Shown piece after piece: positions 48,651-59,760 of a DNA stretch of 64,000 nt; position 1 is the first letter of the stretch; each line of letters starts with the position of its first letter. The DNA is from Punctularia strigosozonata HHB-11173 SS5. Taxonomy: Eukaryota > Basidiomycota > Agaricomycetes > Corticiales > Punctulariaceae. The stretch covers positions 674,969 through 738,968 of the forward strand of contig NW_006767434.1 of the NCBI RefSeq assembly GCF_000264995.1, read 5' to 3'. The position numbers were made by a program, and so were the translations under genes. The notes under the pieces were generated by a model. It worked only from the letters and a program-made list of their open reading frames with translations, was not told the DNA's origin and searched no databases.

Positions 48651-50162
48651 TGTCTCTTTCAGACTGAGGCAATCTTCCCTTTCCTCGCCTGTCTATGTGG
48701 GTTGGAAAGGGCTTAACTGGCTCAAGTATCTGTTTGATGATGTGTCTTCTCAAGTGTTCAGTTTCCACTGATAATGCACTCCCATGAGCCCCATCAAGTA
48801 TTGTTGGTCATCATTGATCATCATCAATTCAATGCCTTTTCCTTGTTGCCTTTTGTCTATGCAGTAGCCGGTGACTGTCTCATGTCCAGAAAATTCCTGT
48901 GGTCTGGAGTCCAGGGTTTGCTATAGGCATTGCACTTCCGTTCCAATATCTATCTTGCCCTTGTTTGGGAGAAATACATTTGTTTGTTGATGTCTCCATT
49001 GTGTACTAGGGTGGCAATACTCAAAATTGCTCGGAAATCGTGGCATATACACATGAACATGATTCCCTTACTACAGTAGCATGGAGTACTCTCATCATGC
49101 ACCATCTTATCATACACAGAAAAGCTGTCTGATGTTGCGGGTGAGTACAATGTGCAATGTGGCAAGACGGGGCAACACTTTTTTTGCCACAGTACTGTGG
49201 CACCCTGGCTCTGCACTGAAGAGCTGGATCCAGAACGTACCCCATCTCTTCAGATGTATACATTTCCTCCAGGTGTGCACTGCCACATGCAGGACTGACG
49301 GGGTGGCGATCCACCTCCTTCCCTTTATACTTGGTAGGGTGCCTCGAAGGAGAATGAAGCTACTCAACGCCGGTGGCGGTGCATCGACCTCCATCTTGAC
49401 GACCTCGACTATCTCAACACCCTCCCGCTCCCTCGCCTTCATGAATGGCCCCCCAGCTACCGGCTGCTGACGGACCACGACAGACCAACGCCTTGCCAGT
49501 GACCATGCGACATCAGCGGCAGATTGACGGGCCCGCCTTGACTCTTGACGCTGGCACTCAACGCCGACCTCCTATCAATCAACTCGGTGCCCTCGACCCA
49601 TCACGATCGGTGGTTATGGCGACTCGACCTCGACAACGGCTGCACACGCGTACGATAGGCCCAACGCAGCCCAGGAATGGAGCATCAGGCGGGTTAGATG
49701 GGAGATAGGAGGGTTATTGCGCACGGATGGATGGATGCATGTATGTACATAGACCAGATTCTCCTGTATGGTACAGCAACTACTGAGTTCACCACGAGTA
49801 CGATCGATACACACTGTGAATCACCGACCGACCGACTGACCTGCTGTTCTCGACTTTTCTCCTCACTCCCTAATACCTACTTGTATCCCCTTTCACGGCA
49901 GCCCCTGCGGACGCCTCGAGGACTCGCACATCACTAACAGCGTTGCCCAGCCCCACCAGCTTCGCACCTCTACAGTACCTCGCATACGTCAAAACAACAC
50001 TAGGCAAAGGTACATCGCAGTCTGAAAAACCCATATCTTCGTTTCATTGTAGTTGTGTTCAGTAGCTTTATCCAAGGACTTGAACCCTTCACTGTCAGAA
50101 CGAAGTGACGAGGAAAACTCGATGAATGCCCAAGTCGCGCGCAAGGATAATGGCTCGGATGA
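48651..50162. other. No gene seen
   Basis: Short open frames only. A Ser/Thr-rich stretch of about 40 codons near 49350-49470 (STSILTTSTISTPSRS) could be an exon remnant but has no partner exons I can place. Confidence 0.45.
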
Positions 50163-50413
50163 ATACTGTAGTTTTACGACCTTAGGTTCGTCCCCTGTCC
50201 CCTGGCAGCCCGAACTGAACCTAATTTCCCGTGTTGTCCCCTGTCCCCCACCAAAATCCAGGGCCTGAGCTGATCGTGAGAATTATGTTGCTTACTGTGA
50301 GAATATATTTAACTGACTCCAGTCAGTTTGCGAACTTCCCACGGCCCCGAACTTGCAGCTGTCCCCTGTCCCCCGGAAGGCGGACCGAACCTAAGGTCGT
50401 AAGACTACAGTAT
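50163..50413. mobile_element. MITE with 28-bp terminal inverted repeats (about 250 bp)
   Basis: The left end ATACTGTAGTTTTACGACC (continuing TTAGGTTCG) is matched as an inverted copy at the right end, CGAACCTAAGGTCGTAAG then ACTACAGTAT, with one mismatch over 28 bp. A TA dinucleotide flanks the CTGTAG core on each side, as expected for Tc1/mariner-type insertion. There is no coding capacity; the interior repeats CCCCTGTCCCC several times. Confidence 0.8.
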
Positions 50414-52021
50414 GACGTAAACAGACATGACTCGGTTCGGTTCTGCTCCCGTGAGCTTTACTGTTGCCTTCTTCCTCAAGCTCCACCCCCCCCTCCCCCC
50501 GCAGTAGTCACCCATAATTGCAAGGTTTTAAACTCTATTTGCTCCCGTTTACCTTTGCGGGCGGGTTCATAGATCGAACTTTGATCGTGTATCATCTTCC
50601 GTCGGACGTCAATGGACTCCGATGGTACGGAACCTCGCAGCATTACCGCAAATGTACTGGACCGAGAACTACACGAGGAAATATGGACCACATTGCGGCT
50701 GTTTGTTATGAACTCTCTTGGTTCGCAGCGTCGCTCTCGACCCCAATGTTGCGCCACAATCTCATTGTTAACTGGCGGCGTATCTATACATTAGACCCAA
50801 ATGGCGGGCTCGGCAGTGTTCATAGAAGGGTCCTAACTGCATACTTGCGAATTTGACATGTCCCGAGACTCTGGGCAAGCATCGTACCTGCTTCAAGTGC
50901 GGTTCAAAGGCGGTTCTGATATCCTCATCAGTATAGAAGCACATTCGGACCCTTTTCTCGGCTTATGTCCTCCTACATTCCTGGATTTTTGTTGCTGATC
51001 AGGTCTAGCTTGTCTTTTTCTCAGAGAGGTCTCTGCGCTTGAAGACCCTGTGCGGAACGCAAACAACGACATATGCTCATTGCGGGTCGCTCCCTGATGC
51101 CCAGTTCACAGCAACGGCACCTGTTTAGACCACTCTTCCAGTCGCTACCGAGCTCAATTGACGAAGGTGAAAGAAACGGTACTCTATCACAATGCTCTAT
51201 TCACAGACCGCCACATTTCGACTCCTCCTTCCCGCCCTCGTCATGATTGCACCCATAGAGTTGCCCATGTCTCGAGAAACGCTCTCTGCTCCAGTATGCT
51301 TTTGCCTTGACACAACGGAGTCGCTCCGTCTGAATGGCACCATGTGGCTTCCTCTTTCTGCCGACTCTATGGGAAGATTCGCCCCCATATGCTCATAGGG
51401 CAGCCCAGGACTTCGGTGAGTCGCTTCTGCGAGCTGCGTGTTGTTAGTACCCCGACGGCGCTAGTTCGGGCCATACCGGGTGCATTGTACTGCTATAAAC
51501 GTTTAGGTCGGGCCCGACTTTCCGTACGATTGTCAAATCGAAAGTCAATCGGCTCCCAAACGCGGATCAATGGGATAGAGCGGCGCTATGGGGACCGTGA
51601 ATGTCGATGGGGCGCGGTAGGCCAGAGATTTGTCGGCGTTCGGAGCGCAAAGGAAGACATTCAAGGTTCCGTATACCTAGGAGGAAATCGAGGGCGTTGA
51701 GGAGCCGGCCTCAGTGTACGCCAGTAGATAATTCCACATACTAGGAGCCGTAGCGCGGAATTATTTATGTCTATATATTCTTACTACTTCAAGAAGAAAC
51801 TCCACCCTTCCCTCTAAGATTAGCGTACGCACCCTGATTTTCGTCATCGCGTCAGGATTGCAATGTGTCGCTCGTGGGCACAGGGTTCGATGCGGGAATC
51901 GCATAGAGAAGTGCATAGAGTACATGATTTCAGGCAGAATGAGCAGATTACACGTCTTAGACAAGGCAACATGCATACATCCGGTATGTGATTCACGAGA
52001 AAGTGGTATGGACAATGCTCT
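50414..52021. other. No gene seen
   Basis: About 1.6 kb with only short, unrecognised open frames on both strands. The right end should contain the 3' UTR of the minus-strand gene that stops at 52022. Confidence 0.5.
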
Positions 52022-53430
52022 CTAAGCCCTGTTTTCCTTGGCGGACGCGGCAAGGTATACCCGGCGAGCCGTCAATGCCCTCTTCACAACCTGCACCTCG
52101 AAGGGCGTAATCTCGCCCCGTTCCAGGCGCGGATGCAGTTGTTCGTCTAGCCAAGAGTTGCGCTCGTCCACGTCCCAGCTCACGAGTCCGTCGAGCTCGG
52201 CCTGACCAGGCCGATCAGCATCTCGCAAATCCATGAGGAATAGCAACAAAAGCGGACCTGTTGGCGAATACCTAGGCTGTGAAAGACGGCGAAGAGATGA
52301 TCCATTGGTACGTCCAAGTTTCGCAGGAAGGCCTCCACCGGGTTGGCATCGGAGAGTGACGGTTGTGGGTCCCCGGGCCTGCATCCCAAGGAGGGTTTTC
52401 GAAGCTTCCCCACGAACGGGCGGACTTGAGCTCGATCGCGACTGATCGTAGACGGTCCGCGGATGGAGTGCTAACAACACAAAGCGGTCGGATAACGTGA
52501 AGGAACAGAGTCAAGGATGAAAAAACAAACCATCTCGACATCGTTGTCGACCTCGAGTCTCGCGATGGGACTCTGCTTGCATTCATCGCTTTTGGCACGG
52601 GCAATCCGGCTGCTTCGCCTCGGAGTGCCATTGCCGGCCTCGCCGTCTGCATCCTCATTCGCGTCGATAAGGTCAGCCTTTACCTGAGGCTCAAATACAG
52701 TTGGCTGCTTCAACACGCGCACTGCCGATTTCGAGAGCGATGCTCGAGCCCGCCCTTGAGCTTGCCTATGCCAATGGGCACGAAGCATCCTCATTTTTTT
52801 CCAGCCTCGCGGAGAGCCATCGGGTAGCCTATCCTTCAGAGTCGCGTGCATGTACTGTTCCATGTAACGTAGGACGGGCCATGCATCTTCGAACCGTCGG
52901 AAATACGGATACTGATCGCAGATCTGATATTGACAAGTGAGCCAGAGAATTTGTAAGCCGAACGAAGACTTTTGACCTCCTTCGTACATAGATCGACCGC
53001 GGTCTTGTCCTGTAGGTTCATGCACTTCTTCGGGTCCAGGTGTCTCTGCATCGCCCGGCGCATATCGTACTGAAGCACGCGTCGGAGGCTGGAACGACGA
53101 AGGATCGCGGAGGCAGATAGCACGTACAGTGATAACGTGCCACGCGTCTGGCAAGTTCCCGTCCAGCTCGTCCAGCGTGTCTTTTAGGCGTCGCCGTTTG
53201 ACTACGCCATCGATTTCGTAGGTATCACACAAAGGATTCGGAATCAAGTTATTTTCTGGCGACATATAAGGGGGGCAGCCGCAGAGGAGATGAATGTAGA
53301 GAGATGAGAAAGGAGAGTTTCCTTCATGATTCGAATTCGGAACGCCGCTTTCTTCTGAGTGGGAGCGTTCTCCACGTATAGACGCGGTCAACCCGCTCAA
53401 GGCGCGCTCCGTCGAAGACGCGTCGGTCAT
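52022..53430 (-). CDS. Hypothetical protein, conserved-looking, five exons
   Basis: I do not recognise the family. Five exons join in phase: 53430-53128, 53069-52977, 52923-52531, 52470-52258, 52201-52022, giving 393 aa. Introns are 42-60 nt with GT...AG ends. The best-ordered segments are YDMRRAMQRHLDPKKCMNLQ, QYPYFRRFEDAWPVLRYMEQ, the basic GNGTPRRSSRIARAK (possible nuclear signal or AT-hook-like patch), and ANPVEAFLRNLDVPMDHLF to the C-terminal EITPFEVQVVKRALTAR. There is no signal peptide or membrane helix. The frame opens at a GTG, so the first ATG (53430) is used. A DNA transposon lies 31 bp upstream of it (its target duplication ends 40 bp away), so the promoter is probably displaced. 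Confidence 0.7.
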
Positions 53431-53461
53431 GTGGATCACGTGGAGCGCGCTACAGGGGCGC

Positions 53462-53470
53462 GTTGAGAAG
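53462..53470. repeat. Left target-site duplication GTTGAGAAG (9 bp)
   Basis: It is identical to 59542-59550 and abuts the first base of the left inverted repeat (TAGTCTCGT). Removing the element and one copy restores the host sequence GCGCGTTGAGAAGCGCG. Confidence 0.93.
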
Positions 53471-53711
53471 TAGTCTCGTTACCAGCCTGCCTGAATCCGA
53501 CGAGCGAGCAAAGTGGCTTCAGACAGTCTGGGCGGTTTCCGTGGGAATTCATAAGCTCACCGGGAACGTGACTTTCACGTGATGCAGAGTAAGAGTCGGA
53601 ATGTGATCGGAAGTGATCAAGTCAGACCGAGTAAGAAATGAACAGTGATCGGTCAGTTGCGAAAGTGACCCATCAGTTCACGCACACGATCCATCAGATT
53701 TGCGGTCGCGG
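53471..53711 (+). repeat. Left terminal inverted repeat (about 241 bp)
   Basis: The outer 53 bp (53471-53523) match the right end with gaps. The core 53524-53638 (115 bp) is identical to the inverse of 59376-59490. The inner part is patchy but ends with CAGATTTGCGG, also present at the right inner edge. The motif GTGATCGG and close variants recur near 53610-53665. A palindrome TCACGTGA lies in the core. Confidence 0.92.
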
Positions 53712-53827
53712 CATCATCGCGCCACGAAGTTGTCAAATGTGGCAATTGCCATATCCTTCCCTTGCCCACTCCTTTGACCTCCTCTGCTGGCTCTCACTAT
53801 ACCAGAACTCCTGCCAAAATCTCCAGC

Positions 53828-56800
53828 ATGCAGGGGGGCATCAATAACAAGCCCGAAGAACACACAGAAGCAGTAGAAGGGCCGGGAGGACAGAGGCTGG
53901 TGCAGGATACCGGGGCTGATGGGCCTGCAGAGGGCCAAGACGGAGGTACTGGAACACCCAGCAGTACGTACCTGTTGTACATACTGTACATACTGGGTAG
54001 CCTCTGATCTTACAATGTGTACAGGCCGTTCTACTTCTGCATCGTCCAGAAGTTATAGCACCCCGTCCCGTCTTCGTACATTAGACCATTTGTCTACACC
54101 TAGCACCAGCCAGAATACACATTCCTTTTTCAACTTCTCATTTCCAAGCTCATACGAGGGCTTTGAGTTGCTATCATCAACATCCTCCGTCGACAACGAA
54201 CGCGGCAGAAAGAGACGACGACAAGGAGAAGTGCCGATGACTTCGTTTTCCTTGCCTCAGCCTTCCGCAACGTACAACACTTTCTTTGACAAAAGCTCTG
54301 CACCATCACAGTTCAATACACCTACGCCTTCCGTCAGCTCATCCAGAAGTCCGAGTCTCGTGCCTGTTGGTCTCCTTGGGTTGGGTCATACTACGTCTCC
54401 GGATACTCCGAGCCCTGCTCCTTCAACAGGGGCAGCATTACCTATGGAATCAAATTCCAACCCCAGCTCCTCGTACTGCTGCCCGCGGCCATGCTGCAGG
54501 TCTCGCAAAACCCAGGCAGATCGTTACCGGCTGGTCCTGACAATCCTGCAAGAGGGCTCTATCGCATTCAGTGACTTCGTCGCCGAAGTCTTGACTAATC
54601 CTGACTATCTGGGGTATCAAACACGTTTCTATGACCCGAAATCTGGACACATGGCGCAGCTCCTGAACTCGGTATGGGACAGAAAGTCAGGCCGGAAATG
54701 TATGATTGATTGGATGAAACCCAAGGCAGAGGAGCTTATCTGCCAGGTTGTTTACGACGAGATGGATCAAATAAAAGGGAAGATGACGCTGAAAGTACTT
54801 GACATCACGGACGAACACCTCAGTCAATGGTCGTTTCGTTCATCAATTCAGGATCCTATCACCGAGGCGGCACCGACACTCTGTCGTATTCTCACATCGG
54901 CTGCTCAGACTTCCAAGGCTCAGAGGTTGAACAAGAAGAAACAGCCCGATGTACTTGTTGCCGTTATTGTTTCTCAGCTAGCCAACCATCGGTCTCGGTT
55001 CTGCATCTCGTTTGCCGGGGGTTTCTCGTTGACGGCATACTTCTCTGGATGCTCAGAGCTTGCGATTAATCTCCTCAACAAGTGTGGTCTCTCAATCTCC
55101 TACGACTCTCTCATGGCAATCTTCCCCGCCCTTGCAGACTCCTGTATTGAACTCGCTCGGCAGTTAGCACAATCCCCCGATGGATACTCACTTGGTTACG
55201 ACAATACCAATGTCAAGACATCTATACATGTGGAGCAACGACGGGATGCTCCAGCCAAAGTTCAGTCTGGTACAGCCTCGTGTATCTATACACTCTACAA
55301 CATTCATGATGGCTCCGCACTGGAACTCAAGCCAATCTTGGCAAACTGGCGACGAATTACTAGGCTCCCTCGTGCACTATCTTTCAAGCAGGATATACGG
55401 CCAAATCCTGAACAGATTCAAGCCTTTGATGCACAGTCTCTTGCTCATATTCTCCGTGTGCTTACGACTCACGTTGACGCTTTCAAAAAATTCGAAGACG
55501 ATCCCTTATTCTCATATCTACCACGTCGTAAGCTATCAGATACGCGACGACAACGTGCCTTTCCATTGCGCACAACAACCATCGAAGAAGCCAGTGTTGC
55601 CGGCAATATTCAAGTTCATAACAACATCCATCTCGAGCAGCTTGGCATGACTCGTGACAAGCTTGAAAATCGTGCTATCCCAGTCTATGTTGACCTTGCA
55701 ACAAACCTCCACATTCGTAGCGCTCAGATTCTCCGTGCTCGGGACATGTCTGCCCATGACCGCTTGTCGTGTCTTCAGCTCGGTGTTGGACTGTTCCACC
55801 TTCTTCTCAACTTACTCTGGTGTGTCCTTGGTATCCACCGTGGCAAAGACGATGATCTGGGGTCTTTGAGCTGGTTCTTCGTGCTTGTGTCTCGTACTCG
55901 CCTTGGAGCTCAGCATCCTGACTTCCATTTACTCAAAAACACTCTGGCGCAAATCTTTGACGGCCTGATTCTCCACTTCTGGCTTGTCGAGTCTGGCTGC
56001 TCTGACTTCACCGCCTTTGCTGCCAAGAACTGCACAGCAGAGGAGCTGACTCATATTGCACGGTGTATTCAACGCAAATATACCACAATAGGGAGCTCTA
56101 ATGACAATGAAACGGGTGACCTTGCCCGTGAAAACATCAAACGGCTTCTCCGTGACTTATTGTACATCCGTGAAGTTGACTATGCTATCCGCGATGGCGA
56201 CTGGGGAAGAATTGAAGACATTCTCGGTCCATTGTGTATGATGTTCCGTGCAGGAGGCTCGAACAATTATTCAACAGAGATCATGCACCTTATCTTGCAA
56301 CTGAAGTACATCTGGCCATCGGACTTTGCGTAAGAGGACAACAAGTAGCTGCGGTCAATGTACTGACAGGTCCTTGTGTACAGGGATGTTATGCGGGATA
56401 ATATGATAATCAATCTCACCGGGAAGAATTTACCCGTTGATTTGAACATGGAGCACCTGGTGCGCATCGGAAAGGTATGAAGCCCATCAGTCATGTCCTC
56501 CACTACTAATACACCACTACAGAGTATGCTACCAAATCATGGATCACCAAACTACTGGGAAGTTCTTGGTCATGCATCAGCAGCTATTCCATCCCTCCAG
56601 AAAGCACGCGATGCCTATGTCAAAGGCCTCAAAGGAAGCTACATGGGAACATCACATACAACACCAGATACCTCCGCAGCCGTATGGTCAGTAATGGATG
56701 CTGCCCAGACTCACAAGCTACAGACATGCAACCCAGCGCGTAAGGCTGTCAAGAGAACAATTGATACCATACTTACGGGCCGCAATAAATTGCAAGCGGG

Positions 56801-56918
56801 CTCAGTGGATACATTCAACAAAAAGATAGCGGCTATGGGCTTAGGTGTGGACAGCGGAGCAGAGGATGATGAGCTCGAACCAGTAGACATTGATGTATCA
56901 AATTTACAGGATGATTGA
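53828..56918 (+). CDS. DUF6589-like protein, candidate transposase
   Basis: I read four exons: 53828-53963, 54025-56329, 56384-56474, 56523-56918, giving 975 aa. The N-terminal 190 residues are Ser/Thr/Pro-rich with a basic patch (RGRKRRRQ) and a cysteine cluster (YCCPRPCC). The remaining 750 residues resemble the fungal domain of unknown function DUF6589, which I recall as highly copied in basidiomycetes (from memory, not searched). Candidate acidic residues in conserved-looking settings are D438 (LGYDNTN), D602 (VYVDLATN) and E797 (NNYSTEIMH). A D-D-E-like layout is my inference. The ATG at 53828 lies about 120 bp inside the left TIR, so that repeat is the likely promoter. The tail ends Asp/Glu-rich. 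Its position in a defined transposon argues for a transposase role. Confidence 0.85.
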
Positions 56919-56926
56919 CTATACAT

Positions 56927-59288
56927 TCAGTTTATGGGCTGTAGTGGCAATACACCCATCCTAGCTCTCTTAACAGGGCGATCAGTACAGTGCACATTCT
57001 CCTTATTTGTGTATGTGAAATCCCAGAGGACCTTGAAGAGCGGCCCAGCCCATCGTGATTTCCACTCCTCTGTTTCTCCAAGTATGTTGGTGATCTTATC
57101 GAGGCTGAGAGGTCCGTCCTTTCCGTTCATCTGAATCCGAGCAATTTGTGGTATGTCGTGGTCCTCAAGTATGTCTTGGGGAGTCGAAGCATACACTGAC
57201 TGCGCTGTCTTGAACATATCGTCTCGCCACTTTCGGAGTAGGACCTCAAGTGCTGGACGTTCAGCGATTGGTCTATAGCTTTTACGGGGCCGCTTTTCTC
57301 CGGTTGACATATCCAAGATGTCGCTGAGAGATGCTGGTGCTTGATACGGGAAGAAGGAGTCCAGCGTGAATGAACGCCGCGTGTCGTCACCCGGATGTAG
57401 TCGGTCGCAGCACCAAGGGCCCGTGAAGTCAAGTGCTAGTGTGTGTTAACAATAGTGTACGCTGGAATCTCAGTGAGGCGTACCATTAGCTGAGGAATCA
57501 TGCAGGTAACTTGCATAGCAAGCACGCAAGCATGTTTGAGATTGGAACGTGCGTACGCAGGCGCGACTTGCAAGTTCTTCTCGTTTGAATGTCTTCTTCT
57601 TGCTCTTTGGATCAATTGGAGCAAGAGGCATATCAGGGCTGGCTTCTTCATGAATACTAGTGATGATGGTCGCCTCCTCTACCCATCGCTCTGCCATCAC
57701 TAAGAATAGAGCAGGAACCTTAGCATCACGAGCCCGCCCCGCTCGCTGCAAATCCTCTGCCTGGTCCCGTCCTATGCCATAGTTGATGATAAGCGTGACA
57801 CTGGTGGGATTCAAGCCCTGTTACAAGTACAGGTGAGTATGAAGTCCACATTGAAACATGGACGGTCAATTTGGCTCACATTCGATGCCGCTTGTGAACA
57901 AACCAAGATTTGGCAGTTCCTTGTGGGTGAATTGAAGCTGTCGTACACATCATCAAGATGTGCTAGTGACATGTCGCTGTGATACTCTCGCACAATACCA
58001 TGACTACGTAAGGGCTCTGGTAATCGATTGGTGAGATGTACAGCAATCTGCCCTATCAATGATTTATTGTCGACAAAGATCATAGTCTTTTTGAGGCCGG
58101 TACTAGGAAACGGGATAGGAATAACACGATCCAAATTCTTGAGGTTACGTAGATCACCGTCAACGACTAGAGTAGCGTAGACCAAGTTAGATCGATTAAG
58201 AGGGCACAAGACCATGAGAGCGTCGTCAGAGATCCGCGTAAGCCGCTTTAATGGTCCCATAACATGCGGTGGACAGATAGTTGCCGACAGAAGTGTCCAA
58301 GCGCATTCAGGAGCAAGCCGGATGCGAAGCTCGCCAAGCCTTCCATAGCATGGGCGATAGGGTGCCTTCCCACCACGTTCAGAACCAGACAGAACAATAT
58401 GATGAGCCTCATCAACGAAGATCCGCTTTATCCGTTTGATGAACGGATTCTTGTCATTTGTGCGTGCGAGCATGAGCTTCGCAAGCCGTGGTACCTGTCC
58501 TGATGTCCGATCAACAAAGAACTGCTCAGGTGCTGTGATTAACACTTGATACCCGGGACCGGGATGTATACTCTGCGATCTGTGTCAGTATCGCGGGTAA
58601 ACTCTGTAAAATGACTCACCTTCCACAAGGCTTTGTCGTTTGGTGTATCGTGATTAATGGCGATGGCACGTATCCCAAAGGAGGCAAAGTCTTTGATCTG
58701 TACCACTAGTTCAACATTATGATTGCAGAATGGGATAGTGTGGGTGACCTGACTCGTCTGCAAGCGCTTCAAGGGTGAGAACACAATGCCAAGTTCCATC
58801 GGACGAAGAAGCCAGGCAATTATCATAGCAAAAGTCTTCCCAAAGCCAGTTCCCGCACTCAGTATGCAATCCTGATGGTAGACACTTGAGAGGCCCGCCT
58901 GAAGCTGCATGTCACGGGGAAGGCTTGATCCACTAGTATACAGAAAGATCAACGAGCAGGCGAGCAAGATATCCCGTTTGTATTCGGTCGAGGACTTCGG
59001 AAGATCGACGACAGGTCTTCTATCGAAGCTTGAACAGGCACTGCGAGTGTCTTCTGGAAGCGCTGCCCAGCAGTATGATGGAATCCCCGGGGTGTTGGCG
59101 CCAGTAACAGCAAGAAAGGATCCGGTGCAGTGGGTGACAAGCTCAGAATAGCTCAGTTTTCGAAGCTTGTTTGCTTCTTCCAAGTGCAGATCCATGGGCA
59201 GGGCATCCACTGAGGTCATAGCGCAGCCAGATTCCGAGAGTTTGGCACAGAATTCAAGTGCAGACGACAGCGAGCCCAATTTTTGCAT
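56927..59288 (-). CDS. RecQ-like superfamily 2 DNA helicase of the transposon
   Basis: I read four exons: 59288-58620, 58572-57880, 57817-57484, 57435-56927, giving 734 aa. Helicase motifs are in order: a Q-motif-like region (PRDMQLQAGL), Walker A SAGTGFGKTFAM (K151), Walker B/DEAH-box IFVDEAHH (277-280), motif III SAT (about 319), motif V region GLNPTSVTLIINYG and motif VI LQRAGRARD (about 478). Cysteines in CLRACYASYLHD and, after an intron, WCCDRL resemble the RecQ zinc-binding segment. It should unwind DNA with ATP. No HRDC domain is visible. The start codon is 33 bp inside the right TIR, and the stop is 8 bp from that of the DUF6589 gene. A chromosomal RecQ/Sgs1 would be far longer. Confidence 0.88.
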
Positions 59289-59320
59289 TAGTGCAAACCG
59301 TCGAACTTAGCCACAAAACG

Positions 59321-59541
59321 ACGCGCGTCCGCAAATCTGATGCATCACATTCATAAACTGACCGATCACATCGCCTTTCTTACTCGGTCTGACTTGATCA
59401 CTTCCGATCACATTCCGACTCTTACTCTGCATCACGTGAAAGTCACGTTCCCGGTGAGCTTATGAATTCCCACGGAAACCGCCCAGACTGCCTATCGGCA
59501 CTTTGCTTGCTCGTCGCCCAGGCAGTGTGGTTACGAGACTA
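59321..59541 (-). repeat. Right terminal inverted repeat (about 221 bp)
   Basis: This is the inverse counterpart of 53471-53711, with the identical 115-bp core at 59376-59490. It ends ...CGAGACTA at 59541, directly before the target duplication. The start codon of the helicase gene lies 33 bp from the inner edge. Confidence 0.92.
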
Positions 59542-59550
59542 GTTGAGAAG
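59542..59550. repeat. Right target-site duplication GTTGAGAAG (9 bp)
   Basis: Identical to 53462-53470. It follows the last TIR base and is followed by host sequence CGCGTTGGAG. Confidence 0.93.
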
Positions 59551-59760
59551 CGCGTTGGAGCATTCAGCGTCAGCGAGTGTCAAGGCGCGATGACCTATAG
59601 AATTGCAAGTATTGATACTAGGTTCGCGTGTGTACAGTAAGTGAACAATATCCAAATATTCAATACATATCTCTTTAACGAACACCTTCGACATGGAAAA
59701 CGAACAAATCAAGAGATATACTCGCTGTCATCTGCATCCCCGTGTCGTATTCGCGTATGG

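Larger units (their letters stand above)
53471..59541. mobile_element. Complete 6071-bp DNA transposon carrying DUF6589-type and RecQ-like helicase genes
   Basis: Ends are defined by inverted repeats that begin TAGTCTCGT at both sides and by a perfect 9-bp target duplication outside. The interior holds exactly two genes, 53828-56918 (+) and 59288-56927 (-), converging with 8 bp between their stops. Both have complete, phase-consistent reading frames. With a 115-bp identical TIR core and an exact duplication, the copy looks young and potentially autonomous. Length of TIR and duplication recall Mutator-type elements, but no MULE transposase, KDZ transposase or Rep/Hel protein is present. The class is therefore open; the DUF6589 protein is the best transposase candidate. 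Confidence 0.9.

Noticed and set aside
56927-59288. The helicase as the host's chromosomal RecQ/Sgs1
   Set aside because: It is only 734 aa, lacks visible HRDC and long N-terminal regions, and lies inside transposon ends.
53471-59541. Helitron, hAT, KDZ or ordinary Mutator identity for the helicase-bearing element
   Set aside because: Helitrons lack TIRs and target duplications and carry a Rep/Pif1-type helicase. hAT and KDZ elements make 8-bp duplications. The 9-bp duplication and long TIRs recall Mutator elements, but no MULE transposase motif was seen. The class is left open.
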